A stretch of DNA of 64,000 nucleotides. Origin: Thermoanaerobacter kivui (GTDB taxonomy: Bacteria; Bacillota; Thermoanaerobacteria; Thermoanaerobacterales; Thermoanaerobacteraceae). Shown here piece after piece: positions 46,405 through 55,447 of the stretch (the stretch's first letter is position 1; the number at the start of each line of letters is the position of its first letter). The stretch is from assembly GCF_000763575.1 (NCBI RefSeq), contig NZ_CP009170.1, positions 397,501-461,500 on the forward strand, read 5' to 3'. Both the position numbers and the translations under genes were made by a program. Below the pieces are notes generated by a model, which was not told the origin of the DNA, made no database searches, and saw only the letters and a program-made list of their open reading frames with translations.

Positions 46405-47352
46405 ATGAAAAGGATTTTTGAGCTTACAATGAAAGACATTGAGAGAATGGACAAAAATACACTCATTGAAACAATCAAAACTTCCGAAGGAAGGACGGTA
46501 ATGGCAGAGACTATTGTAACAGTTCCACCGCTGGTTTATGGAGTATCAAACATGGAGCTTGCAGCGGCTTTTGGCAGTGATATGATTACGTTGAATTTTT
46601 TTGATTTTCAAAAACCATTTATTTTTGGTATAGATGATGCAGGAATAAACTTTTCAGCTGGGCCTTCTGAATTACAAAAAATAGTCGAAATAGCCTCCAA
46701 AAACGCAGAAGATTTTGACTACATCAAGAGAGTTAAAAAAATTGTTGGAAGGTTTATAGGTGTAAATATAGAGCTTGTTCCTGAAGGAGTAGAATATGTA
46801 GAGGGACGAAAATTAAATAAAGAAAATCTTTTAAAAGCTAAAGAATACGGATTTGATTATATCGTTATAACTGGGAATCCCAATACAGGGGTAAGTGTAG
46901 GCACGATAATAAAAGGAATAGAATTAGCAAAAGAGATTTTGGGCGAAAATATGATGATCATTGCCGGAAAAATGCACGGTGCTGGTTCAGGAAACATATA
47001 TGAAGACAAAATTTTAAAAGATTTTGTAAAAGCAGGTGCCGACTGTATTTTGATACCAGCGCCTGGTACTGTTCCAGGAATTGATTTAAATCTTGCTAAA
47101 AGGCAGATAGAAGCCGTCCATGAAGAAGGTGCCTTGGCAATGACGACAATTGGCACCTCACAAGAAGGTTCACAAAAAAGCACAATAGAATTTATCGGGG
47201 TTCAATCAAAAATGGCGGGAGCAGACATACAGCATATAGGAGATGCAGGATATGCAGGAGTGGCACTTCCTGAAAACATAATGGCACTTTCTATTGCTAT
47301 AAGAGGAGTAAGGCATACTTATAGGAGAATGGCATATTCTTTGAATAAGTAA
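46405..47352 (+). CDS. DUF7916-type conserved protein of sugar PTS loci
   Basis: This 315-residue protein has the look of a TIM barrel with phosphate-binding ends: VMAETIVTVPPLVYGVSN (about 33), VGRFIGVNIELVPEG, YIVITGNPNTGVSVG (about 150), MMIIAGKMHGAG (about 183), CILIPAPGTVPGID (about 213) and IQHIGDAGYAGVALP (about 275). Database entries for the family are often labelled haloacid dehalogenase-like without cause. It commonly accompanies PTS genes for amino sugars, and PTS pieces follow here. GAGAGGAGG precedes the ATG. The enzymatic role is unknown. Confidence 0.6.
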   Translation: MKRIFELTMKDIERMDKNTLIETIKTSEGRTVMAETIVTVPPLVYGVSNMELAAAFGSDMITLNFFDFQKPFIFGIDDAGINFSAGPSELQKIVEIASKNAEDFDYIKRVKKIVGRFIGVNIELVPEGVEYVEGRKLNKENLLKAKEYGFDYIVITGNPNTGVSVGTIIKGIELAKEILGENMMIIAGKMHGAGSGNIYEDKILKDFVKAGADCILIPAPGTVPGIDLNLAKRQIEAVHEEGALAMTTIGTSQEGSQKSTIEFIGVQSKMAGADIQHIGDAGYAGVALPENIMALSIAIRGVRHTYRRMAYSLNK

Positions 47353-47364
47353 TTATGGTTATAA

Positions 47365-47400
47365 AAAAAGGCCTATGGTGAAATCATTATAGGCCTTTTT
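47365..47400. terminator. bidirectional terminator
   Basis: AAAAAGGCCTAT (47365-47376) faces ATAGGCCTTTTT (47389-47400) between two convergent genes. Confidence 0.85.
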
Positions 47401-47974
47401 ACACTCTTTTGAATATGTCTTTTAAATTTATAGTGAGGTCATCGAAGATACTCACTTTTATGCTATCATCTTCTGAGTAAGTTTTAACTATTCTGTAACG
47501 TCCATCTTCAAGGATAAACACCATAACGACTTTTTGCTCAGGTTCGACTATCCAATATTCCTTTACTCCCGCTTTTTCGTATAGATTAAATTTTTCTACC
47601 TTATCTTTTCTTGCAGTAGATGGTGATACAATTTCTACAATTAAGTCAGGAGCTCCTTTACATCCTTCATCATCTAACTTTGATTCGTCACATACGACCA
47701 CTATATCCGGTTCAACGATAGTCTTTATTTCTTTATCACTTTTTTCATTGCCAGAAGGAAACCTTACACCAAAAGGTGCACTGTATACTCTACAACTTTT
47801 ATCTTTCAGATATACAGAAAAAGCAGTTAATAGTTCTCTTGAAATTTCTTGGTGAATTCTCGATGGAGGTGTCATCATAAAAGGCTGTCCATTAATTAAT
47901 TCAATTCTTTCTTCCTCTGGCCACATCAAAAGGTCACCATAAGTATATACCTTATCTTCTTTTGGCAAAGGCAT
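47399..47974 (-). CDS. Uma2-family endonuclease-like protein
   Basis: The 191-residue protein belongs to the Uma2 (DUF820) branch of PD-(D/E)xK nucleases. Landmarks: YTYGDLLMWPEEERIELINGQP (cited by EEERIELINGQP, about 20), PSRIHQEISRELLTAF, then IVEPDIVVVCDESKLD (the Asp, about 90), GAPDLIVEIVSPST (the E-x-V/S part, about 107) and YEKAGVKEYWIVEPE (about 130). All core residues are present. GGAGGT lies before the ATG. Cellular roles of the family are unsettled. It interrupts a PTS locus and points away from it. Confidence 0.8.
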   Translation of the reverse strand: MPLPKEDKVYTYGDLLMWPEEERIELINGQPFMMTPPSRIHQEISRELLTAFSVYLKDKSCRVYSAPFGVRFPSGNEKSDKEIKTIVEPDIVVVCDESKLDDEGCKGAPDLIVEIVSPSTARKDKVEKFNLYEKAGVKEYWIVEPEQKVVMVFILEDGRYRIVKTYSEDDSIKVSIFDDLTINLKDIFKRV

Positions 47975-48066
47975 TATCAGAAACCTCCAATTTAAATATA
48001 TTTTTATTATTCCTTAACTTTAATTATAAATTATTTTTCAAATAATTCAATGAAAAACGAGGGTGC

Positions 48067-48711
48067 GATTACCAAAGAAAAGCTGTGTCTGGTGTGTTAA
48101 TAAGTGCAGCTCTTACAGCATTTCTAACAGGTATTACAGAGCCTATTGAATTTTCATTTATGTTCTTGGCGCCAGTACTTTATGTAATACACGCTCTTTT
48201 GACAGGTTTATCTCTTGCTATAACTTATGTTCTTGGTATAAAGGATGGCTTTGGCTTTTCAGCTGGTCTCATTGACTATATCTTAAGTTATGGTATAGCT
48301 ACAAAACCTCTTTTGCTCCTTCTAATAGGTATAATTTATGGTGCAATATACTATGTAATTTTCTACTATATAATAGTGAAATTCAACCTGCCAACTCCTG
48401 GCAGATTAGAAGAAGAAGCTGTTGACCAATATGCAGACATGTCAAAATCAGAACTTGGTGATATTGCTGCACAATACGTAGAAGTATTGGGTGGAGCAGA
48501 AAACATCCAGTCTTTGGAGGCTTGCATAACAAGGTTGCGCTTGACTGTGAAAGACGATACAATAATAGACGATGATAAACTTAAAAAATTAGGAGCAACA
48601 GGTGTTATGAGAATGGGCAAAAATGCGCTGCAGGTAATTGTTGGTACAAAAGCTGATTTGATTGCACAAGAAATGAAAAAACACATGAAAAAAGCAGGAG
48701 GTAAAATTTAA
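48067..48711 (+). pseudogene. PTS enzyme IICB, GlcNAc/glucose type, C-terminal part
   Basis: The frame opens just before YQRKAVSGVLISAALTAFLTGITEPIEFSFMFL (cited by ALTAFLTGITEPIEF, the hallmark of the glucose-family IIC sugar site) and continues through three more helices to the IIB domain, which begins near residue 130 and holds LEACITRLRLTVKD with the phosphorylated Cys. The IIC part lacks its first two thirds, about 270 residues. The GTG at 48085 has no ribosome site. A gene fragment left by a deletion or replacement; the IIB domain itself is complete. Confidence 0.8.
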
Positions 48712-48726
48712 GGTGAAAATGTTTTA

Positions 48727-48747
48727 GGCGGCCGTAAACTGGCCGCC
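48727..48747 (+). terminator. hairpin after PTS fragment
   Basis: GGCGGCC (48727-48733) and GGCCGCC (48741-48747) form a GC stem 15 bp after the stop; the downstream T content is modest. Confidence 0.6.
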
Positions 48748-48823
48748 ATCAAAATTATTTTAAGAAGTTTGAAATATATGGGTATAATAAGATATTATAA
48801 AAAATACAGAAAGGGCTGATTAC

Positions 48824-49309
48824 ATGTTTAACATATTTAAAAAGAAAAAATACGTAGATATATATTCTCCTATTAATGGCAGATTATTAAAAATTGAAGA
48901 TGTCCCAGACCCTGTGTTTTCTCAAAAAATGGTAGGAGATGGAGTGGCATTAGAACCCACAGAAGGTATTGTATATTCACCGGTTAATGGAACTCTTATA
49001 CAATTATTTCCTACAAAACATGCTTTGGGAATAAAAACAGAAGAAGGATTAGAAATACTAATTCATATTGGGATGGATACAGTAGAAATGAAAGGAAATG
49101 GATTTGAAAGTTTTGTTTCCGAAGGTGAAAAAGTCAAAGTAGGAGATAAGTTGATAAAATTTGATATGGAATTGGTTAAAAAAGAACACCCATTGACATC
49201 TCCAATTATTATTACTAATATGGATATAGTGGATAAAATTGTAAAAGAACCTGATGGTGAGGAAGTAAAGGCTGGAAACACAAAGGTTATGAGAGTATAC
49301 CTCAAGTAA
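48824..49309 (+). CDS. PTS enzyme IIA, glucose family
   Basis: The 161-residue protein is a soluble IIAGlc-type phosphocarrier: IYSPINGRLLKIEDVPDPVFSQKMVGDG (cited by VPDPVFSQKMVGDG, about 25), VYSPVNGTLIQLFPTKHALGI with the first active-site His (about 66), GLEILIHIGMDTVEMKG with the phosphorylated His (about 83) and a C-terminal VKAGNTKVMRVYL strand. It would receive phosphate from HPr and pass it to a IIB domain; the adjacent IICB gene is broken, so it may serve another permease. The LicT/GlcT-type gene follows 17 bp downstream. Confidence 0.9.
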   Translation: MFNIFKKKKYVDIYSPINGRLLKIEDVPDPVFSQKMVGDGVALEPTEGIVYSPVNGTLIQLFPTKHALGIKTEEGLEILIHIGMDTVEMKGNGFESFVSEGEKVKVGDKLIKFDMELVKKEHPLTSPIIITNMDIVDKIVKEPDGEEVKAGNTKVMRVYLK

Positions 49310-49326
49310 AAAGTGAGGTATTGATT

Positions 49327-50154
49327 ATGTATCGGGTAATAAAAGTTCTTAACAATAACGTGTGTATGGCAAAGGATGATAAAAATGTGGAATGCATAGT
49401 TGTGGGGAAAGGTATAGGATTTGGCAAAAGACCGGGTGATATTATTGAAGAAGATAAATTAGAGAAAATATTTTATGTACAAGAGGATGTTAATAAGATT
49501 AAGTTTTCTGAGTTGATGGAAAAGATAAGAGGAGATGTAATAGGTATTGCAGAAGAAATAATAGCGATGGCAGAAAGAATAAAAAGCAAAAAACTTAATG
49601 AGCATATACACATTGCACTTGCTGATCACATTGCCTTTGCGATTGAAAGAATAAATATGGGAATAGAAATAAAAAACCCTTTTAATATAGAAATAAAAGC
49701 TTTGTATAAAGATGATTATAATATTGCATTAAAAGCGCTGGAATTGATAAATCAAAGGCTTAACATTTCACTTCCTGAGGATGAAGCAGGCTTTATAGCT
49801 CTTCACTTGCATGCTGCTTTAGAAAATGCTGGCTTATCAAACACTTTAAAAAATACTAGATTGGTATCTCAATTAGTGTCAACAATTGAAAAACACCTAG
49901 GGAAACATATTGATAGAGATTCGATTGATTATCTAAGACTTGTAACTCACCTGCGTTTTGCTATTGATAGATTAGAAAAAAATGCTCCTGTGGCAAATGA
50001 ACTTTTGGCCTCTATAAAGAAAAAATTCAAAAAAGCTTATAATATAGAAATACAAGTAGCAAAAGTAATAGAAGATACGTTAGGAAAGAAAGTGCCTGAG
50101 GAAGAAATAGGATATATTGCAATACACATTCAGCGATTAATCAATACTATTTAA
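49327..50154 (+). CDS. BglG-family transcriptional antiterminator, LicT/GlcT type
   Basis: ATG 49327 (GTGAGG upstream) gives 275 residues: an RNA-binding CAT domain (YRVIKVLNNNVCMAKDDKN, VVGKGIGFGKRPGD, about 1-55) and two PTS regulation domains. PRD1 has HIHIALADHIAFAIERI (about 93-110) and EAGFIALHLHAA (about 155); PRD2 has LRLVTHLRFAIDRL (about 203) and EEEIGYIAIHIQRL near the end. The paired histidines are the phosphorylation sites that link it to PTS flux. It would bind a leader terminator of a PTS gene; I see no standard target sequence here, perhaps because the 5' part of the PTS gene is lost. Confidence 0.9.
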   Translation: MYRVIKVLNNNVCMAKDDKNVECIVVGKGIGFGKRPGDIIEEDKLEKIFYVQEDVNKIKFSELMEKIRGDVIGIAEEIIAMAERIKSKKLNEHIHIALADHIAFAIERINMGIEIKNPFNIEIKALYKDDYNIALKALELINQRLNISLPEDEAGFIALHLHAALENAGLSNTLKNTRLVSQLVSTIEKHLGKHIDRDSIDYLRLVTHLRFAIDRLEKNAPVANELLASIKKKFKKAYNIEIQVAKVIEDTLGKKVPEEEIGYIAIHIQRLINTI

Positions 50155-50155
50155 C

Positions 50156-50189
50156 AAACCCGAACTAAAATTAATTTTAGTTCGGGTTT
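50156..50189 (+). terminator. rho-independent terminator
   Basis: A perfect 34-bp palindrome, AAACCCGAACTAAAATT and its complement, directly after the antiterminator gene and followed by T. Confidence 0.85.
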
Positions 50190-50223
50190 TGCAATTTTTA
50201 TAATACAAAATTGCAAAATACTA

Positions 50224-50252
50224 TTGACTTTATAAGTGGTTACATATAAAAT
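50224..50252 (+). promoter_or_regulatory. promoter of the synthase-aconitase operon
   Basis: TTGACT (50224-50229) and TAAAAT (50247-50252), 17 bp apart, each one base off consensus. GAAGGGGGAAG (50271-50281) is the ribosome site of the next gene. Confidence 0.65.
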
Positions 50253-50285
50253 ATCTTATAAAGGGTTTTTGAAGGGGGAAGCGGA

Positions 50286-51437
50286 ATGACTCTTAAAAAG
50301 GGCAAGAAAGTTTACATTGTTGACACAACTTTAAGGGATGGAGAGCAAACTGCAGGGGTTGTGTTTGCAAATAACGAAAAAATCAGAATTGCACAAATGT
50401 TGGATGAAATCGGGATAGACCAATTAGAAGTAGGTATTCCGACAATGGGAGGAGACGAAAAAGAAACTGTTGCAAAAATTGCAAAGCTTGGATTGAATGC
50501 CAGTATAATGGCATGGAATAGAGCAGTTGTAAAAGACGTTCAGGAATCTTTGGAATGCGGTGTTGATGCTGTTGCAATCTCTGTGTCTACTTCGGATATT
50601 CACATTGAGCACAAGCTTAAAAAGACAAGGCAATGGGTTTTGGACAATATGACAGAAGCAGTTAGGTTTGCCAAAAAAGAGGGTGTATATGTTTCTGTCA
50701 ACGCAGAAGATGCTTCTCGTACGGATATGGACTTCCTTATTGAATTTGCAAAATGCGCAAAACAAGCAGGAGCTGATCGTTTGAGATTTTGCGACACCGT
50801 AGGATTTTTGGATCCTTTTAAAACATATGATATGGTCAAGGCAATAAAAGAAGCTGTTGACATTGATATTGAAATGCATACTCATAATGACTTTGGGATG
50901 GCTACTGCCAATGCTCTTGCAGGTATGAAAGCAGGGGCAAAGTTTATAGGAGTTACAGTAAACGGCCTTGGCGAAAGAGCCGGAAATGCTGCTTTAGAAG
51001 AGGTTGTAATGGCATTAAAGCACGTCTACAAAATAGATTTAGGAATAGATACAACTAGATTTAGGGAAATTTCTGAATACGTTGCTTTGGCCTCAGGAAG
51101 ACAGTTACCAGCATGGAAAGCTATAGTTGGAACAAATGTCTTTGCCCATGAGTCAGGTATTCATGTAGATGGTGCCCTTAAAAATCCTCACACATATGAA
51201 ATATTTAATCCTGATGAAGTAGGCCTTGAAAGACAGATTGTGATAGGCAAGCATTCTGGGACTGCGGCTCTTATAAATAAATTTAAAGAATACGGCAGAG
51301 TTTTAACAGAAGAAGAAGCAAATCAACTTTTGCCTCATGTCAGAAAATTAGCTATACAACTTAAGAGGCCGCTTTTTGATAAAGAGCTCATGTACCTTTA
51401 TGAGGATGTTATCAAAAACAGAGAAAAGGCTATATAA
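50286..51437 (+). CDS. homocitrate synthase family; probably Re-citrate synthase
   Basis: The 383-residue enzyme joins acetyl-CoA to a 2-oxo acid: DTTLRDGEQTAGVVF (about 13-27, first metal Asp and catalytic Arg), RLRFCDTVGFLDP (about 165), IEMHTHNDFGMATANALAG (metal His pair, cited by HTHNDFGMATANA, about 198), NGLGERAGNAALEEVV (about 228) and the linker AHESGIHVDG. It is closest to NifV/homocitrate synthases. In several Clostridia, proteins of this type act as Re-stereospecific citrate synthases, and here aconitase follows at once, with no other nif or lysine gene near. I therefore favour citrate formation for glutamate synthesis, but sequence alone cannot settle it. Confidence 0.8.
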   Translation: MTLKKGKKVYIVDTTLRDGEQTAGVVFANNEKIRIAQMLDEIGIDQLEVGIPTMGGDEKETVAKIAKLGLNASIMAWNRAVVKDVQESLECGVDAVAISVSTSDIHIEHKLKKTRQWVLDNMTEAVRFAKKEGVYVSVNAEDASRTDMDFLIEFAKCAKQAGADRLRFCDTVGFLDPFKTYDMVKAIKEAVDIDIEMHTHNDFGMATANALAGMKAGAKFIGVTVNGLGERAGNAALEEVVMALKHVYKIDLGIDTTRFREISEYVALASGRQLPAWKAIVGTNVFAHESGIHVDGALKNPHTYEIFNPDEVGLERQIVIGKHSGTAALINKFKEYGRVLTEEEANQLLPHVRKLAIQLKRPLFDKELMYLYEDVIKNREKAI

Positions 51438-51463
51438 AATTATGTTACAGGAGTGAAGGGGCA

Positions 51464-53389
51464 ATGAATCTTACACAGAAAATACTATCTTCTCACCTTG
51501 AAGAAGGAGAAATGGTGAAAGGTCAAGAAATAGCCATTAAAATTGACCAAACTTTGACTCAAGACTCCACTGGTACCATGGCGTACCTACAATTAGAAGC
51601 TCTTGGAATAGATAGGGTAAAAACTGAACTTTCGGTTGCTTATATTGACCACAATACATTGCAGCAAGGTCCTGAAAATGCTGATGACCACAGATACATC
51701 CAGACTGTTGCAGCAAAATACGGCATATATTTTTCAAGGCCGGGAAATGGCATCTGCCATCAAGTGCATCTTGAAAGATTCGGAAGGCCAGGGAAAACCC
51801 TTTTAGGTTCTGATAGCCATACGCCAACAACAGGTGGGTTAGGAATGTTAGCTATAGGTGCAGGCGGCTTAGATGTTGCTTTGGCTATGGCGGGAGAGCC
51901 TTACAGGATTATTATGCCTTCCATTGTCAATGTAAGGCTTACTGGGAAACTTAGACCTTGGGTATCGGCAAAGGATGTGATATTGGAGCTTTTAAGAAGA
52001 CTTACTGTAAAAGGTGGAGTTGGAAAGATTTTTGAATATTCAGGGGATGGGGTAAAAACTCTATCAGTACCCGAAAGAGCTACAATTGCCAATATGGGGG
52101 CGGAATTAGGAGCTACTACTTCAATTTTTCCCTCAGATGAAAGGACTTATGAATTTTTAAAAGCCCAAGGAAGAGAAGATGCATTTGTGCCTTTGGCTGC
52201 TGATGAAGATGCAGAATACGATGAGGTCATTGAAATAAACCTTGATGAACTGGAACCTTTAGTAGCACTTCCTCATAGCCCTGATAATGTTGTAAAAGTT
52301 AAAGACGCAGGAAGGCCAAAAGTTGACCAAGTTGCTATAGGGTCATGTACAAATTCCTCTTATGCTGATTTGATGAAAGTTGCTTCCATATTGAGAGGCA
52401 AGGTTATTCCAGAACATGTAAGCCTTGTAATTGCTCCAGGTTCAAGACAAGTTCTTAACATGCTTGCAAAAAATGGTGCACTTTCAGACCTGATATCGGC
52501 AGGTGCAAGAATACTCGAAAGTGCTTGTGGACCTTGTATTGGCATGGGTCAAGCTCCTGCAACAGGTGCAATTTCGATTAGGACCTTTAATAGAAACTTT
52601 TACGGCAGAAGTGGTACCAAGTCAGCGTCAGTTTATCTCGTAAGCCCTGAAGTTGCTGCTGTTGCAGCTTTGACAGGGTATTTAATAGATCCGAGAGAGT
52701 TAGGGGAAGCACCTTATGTACCTTATATGGAGAAATTTGAAATTAATGATAATATGATTATAAAACCGCCAGAGGATAGGGAAAAGGTGGAGATAATAAA
52801 AGGACCTAATATAAAGCCATTCCCTCTCAATACACCTCTTTCTGATATAGAAAAGAGGGTGCTAATTAAAGTAGGAGACGATATAACTACAGACCATATA
52901 ATGCCTTCAAATGCTAAATTGTTGCCATTAAGGTCTAATATTCCTGAGCTTGCTAAACATTGCTTCGAAATAATAGATGAAAACTTTTCTAAAAGGGCAA
53001 TGGAATGGGGCGGTGGCATAATTGTCGGTGGAAGCAACTATGGACAAGGCTCTAGCCGAGAACATGCGGCATTGGCTCCACTTCAACTGGGTGTAAAGGC
53101 TGTCATAGCAAAGTCATTTGCGAGAATACACAAAGCAAATCTTATAAATAGTGGAATTCTTCCTCTTACTTTTGTAGATGAAAAAGATTATGACAATATT
53201 GAGGTTGGGGATGTTTTAAAGATAGAAAATGCGGTAGAACAAGTAAGAAGAGGCGGCAGGATAACAGTGAAAAACCAAACAAAAGGTACAACCTTTGAAG
53301 TAGACCTTGATGTTTCAGACAGAAACAGAGAAGTACTCATAGCAGGCGGTATGATAAATTATGTAAAAAGTAAAAAGAAAACAAATTAA
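51464..53389 (+). CDS. acnA: aconitate hydratase
   Basis: The 641-residue enzyme isomerises citrate and isocitrate. It is the compact prokaryotic form with the swivel domain at the C-terminus: IKIDQTLTQDSTGTMAYLQLEALG (cited by IDQTLTQDSTGTM, about 25), LLGSDSHTPTTGGLGML (about 112), GSCTNSSYADL (cluster Cys, about 290), ESACGPCIGMG (two further Cys, about 350), FNRNFYGRSGTKSASVYL (about 372) and, in the swivel part, GGSNYGQGSSREHAAL (about 523). All [4Fe-4S] ligands are present. A homoaconitase role is possible if the upstream enzyme makes homocitrate. It is 27 bp behind the synthase gene. Confidence 0.9.
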   Translation: MNLTQKILSSHLEEGEMVKGQEIAIKIDQTLTQDSTGTMAYLQLEALGIDRVKTELSVAYIDHNTLQQGPENADDHRYIQTVAAKYGIYFSRPGNGICHQVHLERFGRPGKTLLGSDSHTPTTGGLGMLAIGAGGLDVALAMAGEPYRIIMPSIVNVRLTGKLRPWVSAKDVILELLRRLTVKGGVGKIFEYSGDGVKTLSVPERATIANMGAELGATTSIFPSDERTYEFLKAQGREDAFVPLAADEDAEYDEVIEINLDELEPLVALPHSPDNVVKVKDAGRPKVDQVAIGSCTNSSYADLMKVASILRGKVIPEHVSLVIAPGSRQVLNMLAKNGALSDLISAGARILESACGPCIGMGQAPATGAISIRTFNRNFYGRSGTKSASVYLVSPEVAAVAALTGYLIDPRELGEAPYVPYMEKFEINDNMIIKPPEDREKVEIIKGPNIKPFPLNTPLSDIEKRVLIKVGDDITTDHIMPSNAKLLPLRSNIPELAKHCFEIIDENFSKRAMEWGGGIIVGGSNYGQGSSREHAALAPLQLGVKAVIAKSFARIHKANLINSGILPLTFVDEKDYDNIEVGDVLKIENAVEQVRRGGRITVKNQTKGTTFEVDLDVSDRNREVLIAGGMINYVKSKKKTN

Positions 53390-53415
53390 GGCACTTACTA
53401 TAAAGTAGGTGCCTT
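53388..53415. terminator. bidirectional terminator
   Basis: AAGGCACTTACT (53388-53399) pairs with AGTAGGTGCCTT (53404-53415) with one mismatch; it separates aconitase from the convergent pan operon. Confidence 0.75.
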
Positions 53416-53421
53416 GATTTT

Positions 53422-53775
53422 TTACATATTTACTGGTTTATTGTTTTCATCTACAAATATTACTTTGGGCTTGTAATTTTTGGCTTCCTCATCCTCCATT
53501 ATTGCATAGGATATTATGATGATTATATCGGCTATCTGACATAGTCTTGCTGCTGCGCCGTTTATACATATTGTACCTGAGCCTCTTTCGCCTTCTATTG
53601 CGTAAGTGTCAAATCGTGCACCGTTGTTAATGTTTAAAACTTGTACTTTTTCATTTGGCAGTATATTAGCAAGTTCCATTAAATTTTTATCAATTGTTAT
53701 AGAACCCTGGTAATTTAAGTTGGACTCTGTTACAATTGCTCTGTGTATTTTAGATTTCATCATAAACCTTTGCAT
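53422..53775 (-). CDS. panD: aspartate 1-decarboxylase
   Basis: This pyruvoyl enzyme makes beta-alanine for pantothenate. The start is ATG 53775 ([13 protein letters not shown]), overlapping the panC stop by one base (TAATG) with a G-run upstream. The 117-residue chain has the self-cleavage site YQGSIT with Gly24-Ser25, which yields the pyruvoyl group on the alpha chain, plus [21 protein letters not shown] and GDLVIIISYA-like [10 protein letters not shown]. The length is a little under the family's usual 125. Last gene of the operon. Confidence 0.93.
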   Translation of the reverse strand: MQRFMMKSKIHRAIVTESNLNYQGSITIDKNLMELANILPNEKVQVLNINNGARFDTYAIEGERGSGTICINGAAARLCQIADIIIIISYAIMEDEEAKNYKPKVIFVDENNKPVNM

Positions 53776-54626
53776 TATATATTTCCCCCCCACAATAGAT
53801 TATCTATAAGCCTTGTTGTCCCAATAAAGCAAGCTATTGCAATAAGTGCTTTATCTTTTATATAAGTTAAGTCTTCTAATGTATCAGGATGAACGCAGGA
53901 GACATATTGCACTTTGCATAAAGGCTCTGAGTTTAAGACTTCATTTACTTTTTTTATTATAGTATTAGCATTTCTTTCGCCATTTAGAAGTAATTTTTCA
54001 GCTTCTTTTAAAGATTTCGAAAGTATTAAAGCTGCTTTTCTTTCTTCAGGATTTAAATAGACATTTCTTGAACTCATTGCTAAACCATCAACTTCTCTTA
54101 CAATAGGCGCTTTGATTATTTCTACAGGGAAATTTAAGTCTTCCACCATTTTCTTTATTACTGCAACTTGTTGGGCGTCTTTTTGTCCGAAAACTGCGAT
54201 GTCAGGTGTGAAAATGTTAAATAATTTTGCCACAACTGTTGTGACGCCTTTAAAATGACCGGGCCTGAAAGCTCCACAAAGTTTATCAGTGATTTTATCT
54301 ACATTTACTGTTGTGAGAAGTTCAGAAGGATACATTTCGTGTACAGAAGGAGCAAAAACAAGGTCACATCCTTCTTTACCAAGAAGTTTTAAATCCCTTT
54401 TCAAGTCTCGAGGATATCTATCAAAGTCTTCATTAGGTCCGAATTGAATTGGATTTACAAATATGCTTACAGCTACAAAATTTGAATGCTTTTTTGCAAT
54501 TCTTACGAGGGACAAATGGCCTTCGTGCAAATATCCCATTGTAGGTACAAGTCCAATTTTTTTACCTGACAATTTTTGTTCTTTAATTATATTTCTTACA
54601 TCACTAATTTTATCTGTTACTATCAT
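53775..54626 (-). CDS. panC: pantothenate synthetase
   Basis: The 283-residue enzyme condenses pantoate and beta-alanine using ATP. Motifs: [17 protein letters not shown] (the HIGH-type ATP site, about 26-42), [20 protein letters not shown] (about 55-74), [27 protein letters not shown] (cited by FGQKDAQQ, about 145), and [14 protein letters not shown] (the KMSKS-like loop, about 180). Complete; overlaps panB by four bases and panD by one. Confidence 0.95.
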   Translation of the reverse strand: MIVTDKISDVRNIIKEQKLSGKKIGLVPTMGYLHEGHLSLVRIAKKHSNFVAVSIFVNPIQFGPNEDFDRYPRDLKRDLKLLGKEGCDLVFAPSVHEMYPSELLTTVNVDKITDKLCGAFRPGHFKGVTTVVAKLFNIFTPDIAVFGQKDAQQVAVIKKMVEDLNFPVEIIKAPIVREVDGLAMSSRNVYLNPEERKAALILSKSLKEAEKLLLNGERNANTIIKKVNEVLNSEPLCKVQYVSCVHPDTLEDLTYIKDKALIAIACFIGTTRLIDNLLWGGNI

Positions 54627-55447
54627 TTATTCTCCCTCTTTTCTAAAGTAAAAGAATGTTCTTCATCTGGAAACAAACCTTGTTGTACTTCTTTAATGTA
54701 GGCATTTATGCCCTCTATCATTATTTTTTCAATATCTGCGTATTGTTTTACAAATTTAGGCCTATGACCTTGTGTTATACCTAACATGTCATGGGTGACG
54801 AGGATTTGGCCATCGCAGTAAGGACCTGCTCCTATTCCAATAGTTGGAACTGAAATATTTTCTGTAATGTCTTTTGCAGGCTCCATTGGGATGCTTTCAA
54901 GCACCAGGGCACATATGCCAGCTTGTTCTAATACTTTTGCATCGTTAAAAATTTTTTTGGCTTTCTCTTTTTCTTTGCCTTGGACTTTATATCCTCCCAA
55001 TTGATGTACTGATTGAGGAGTAAGTCCGAGATGGCCTACCACCGGTATTCCTGCATCTACTATGGCTTTGACTATGGAAGCTATTTCTTCTCCACCCTCC
55101 AACTTTACGGCGTGAGCTCCGCCTTCTGCAATAAGCCTTGCAGCATTTGTCATAGCCTGTTCTTTTGATATGTGATATGACATAAAAGGCATGTCGGCAA
55201 CTACAAAGGCACGATTTACTGCCCTTGAAACGGCTTTTGTGTGATGTATCATGTCCTCCATTGTGACAGGTATTGTGCTTTGGTATCCTAAAACCACCAT
55301 TCCAAGGGAATCTCCTACTAAAATCATGTCAATTCCGCAATTATCGAGGATTTTAGCTGTGGGGAAGTCATAAGCGGTTAAAGCTGTTATTTTTTTGCCC
55401 TCTCTTTTAAATTTTTTTAATGTGAGAGTTGTTACTTTTTTATCCAT
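54623..55447 (-). CDS. panB: 3-methyl-2-oxobutanoate hydroxymethyltransferase
   Basis: The 274-residue TIM-barrel enzyme adds a hydroxymethyl group from methylene-tetrahydrofolate to 2-oxoisovalerate, giving ketopantoate. Motifs: ALTAYDFPTAKIL (about 24), MILVGDSLGMVVLGY (metal Asp, about 44), VADMPFMSYH (metal Asp, about 84), AVKLEGGEE (about 113), GHLGLTPQ and the catalytic LVLESIP Glu (about 181). Complete. It overlaps the upstream gene by eight bases. Confidence 0.95.
   Translation of the reverse strand: MDKKVTTLTLKKFKREGKKITALTAYDFPTAKILDNCGIDMILVGDSLGMVVLGYQSTIPVTMEDMIHHTKAVSRAVNRAFVVADMPFMSYHISKEQAMTNAARLIAEGGAHAVKLEGGEEIASIVKAIVDAGIPVVGHLGLTPQSVHQLGGYKVQGKEKEKAKKIFNDAKVLEQAGICALVLESIPMEPAKDITENISVPTIGIGAGPYCDGQILVTHDMLGITQGHRPKFVKQYADIEKIMIEGINAYIKEVQQGLFPDEEHSFTLEKRENK

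Noticed and set aside
49321-49326. TTG start for the antiterminator gene
   Set aside because: ATG 49327 gives the standard MYRVIKVLNNN start of the RNA-binding domain and suits the GTGAGG spacing.
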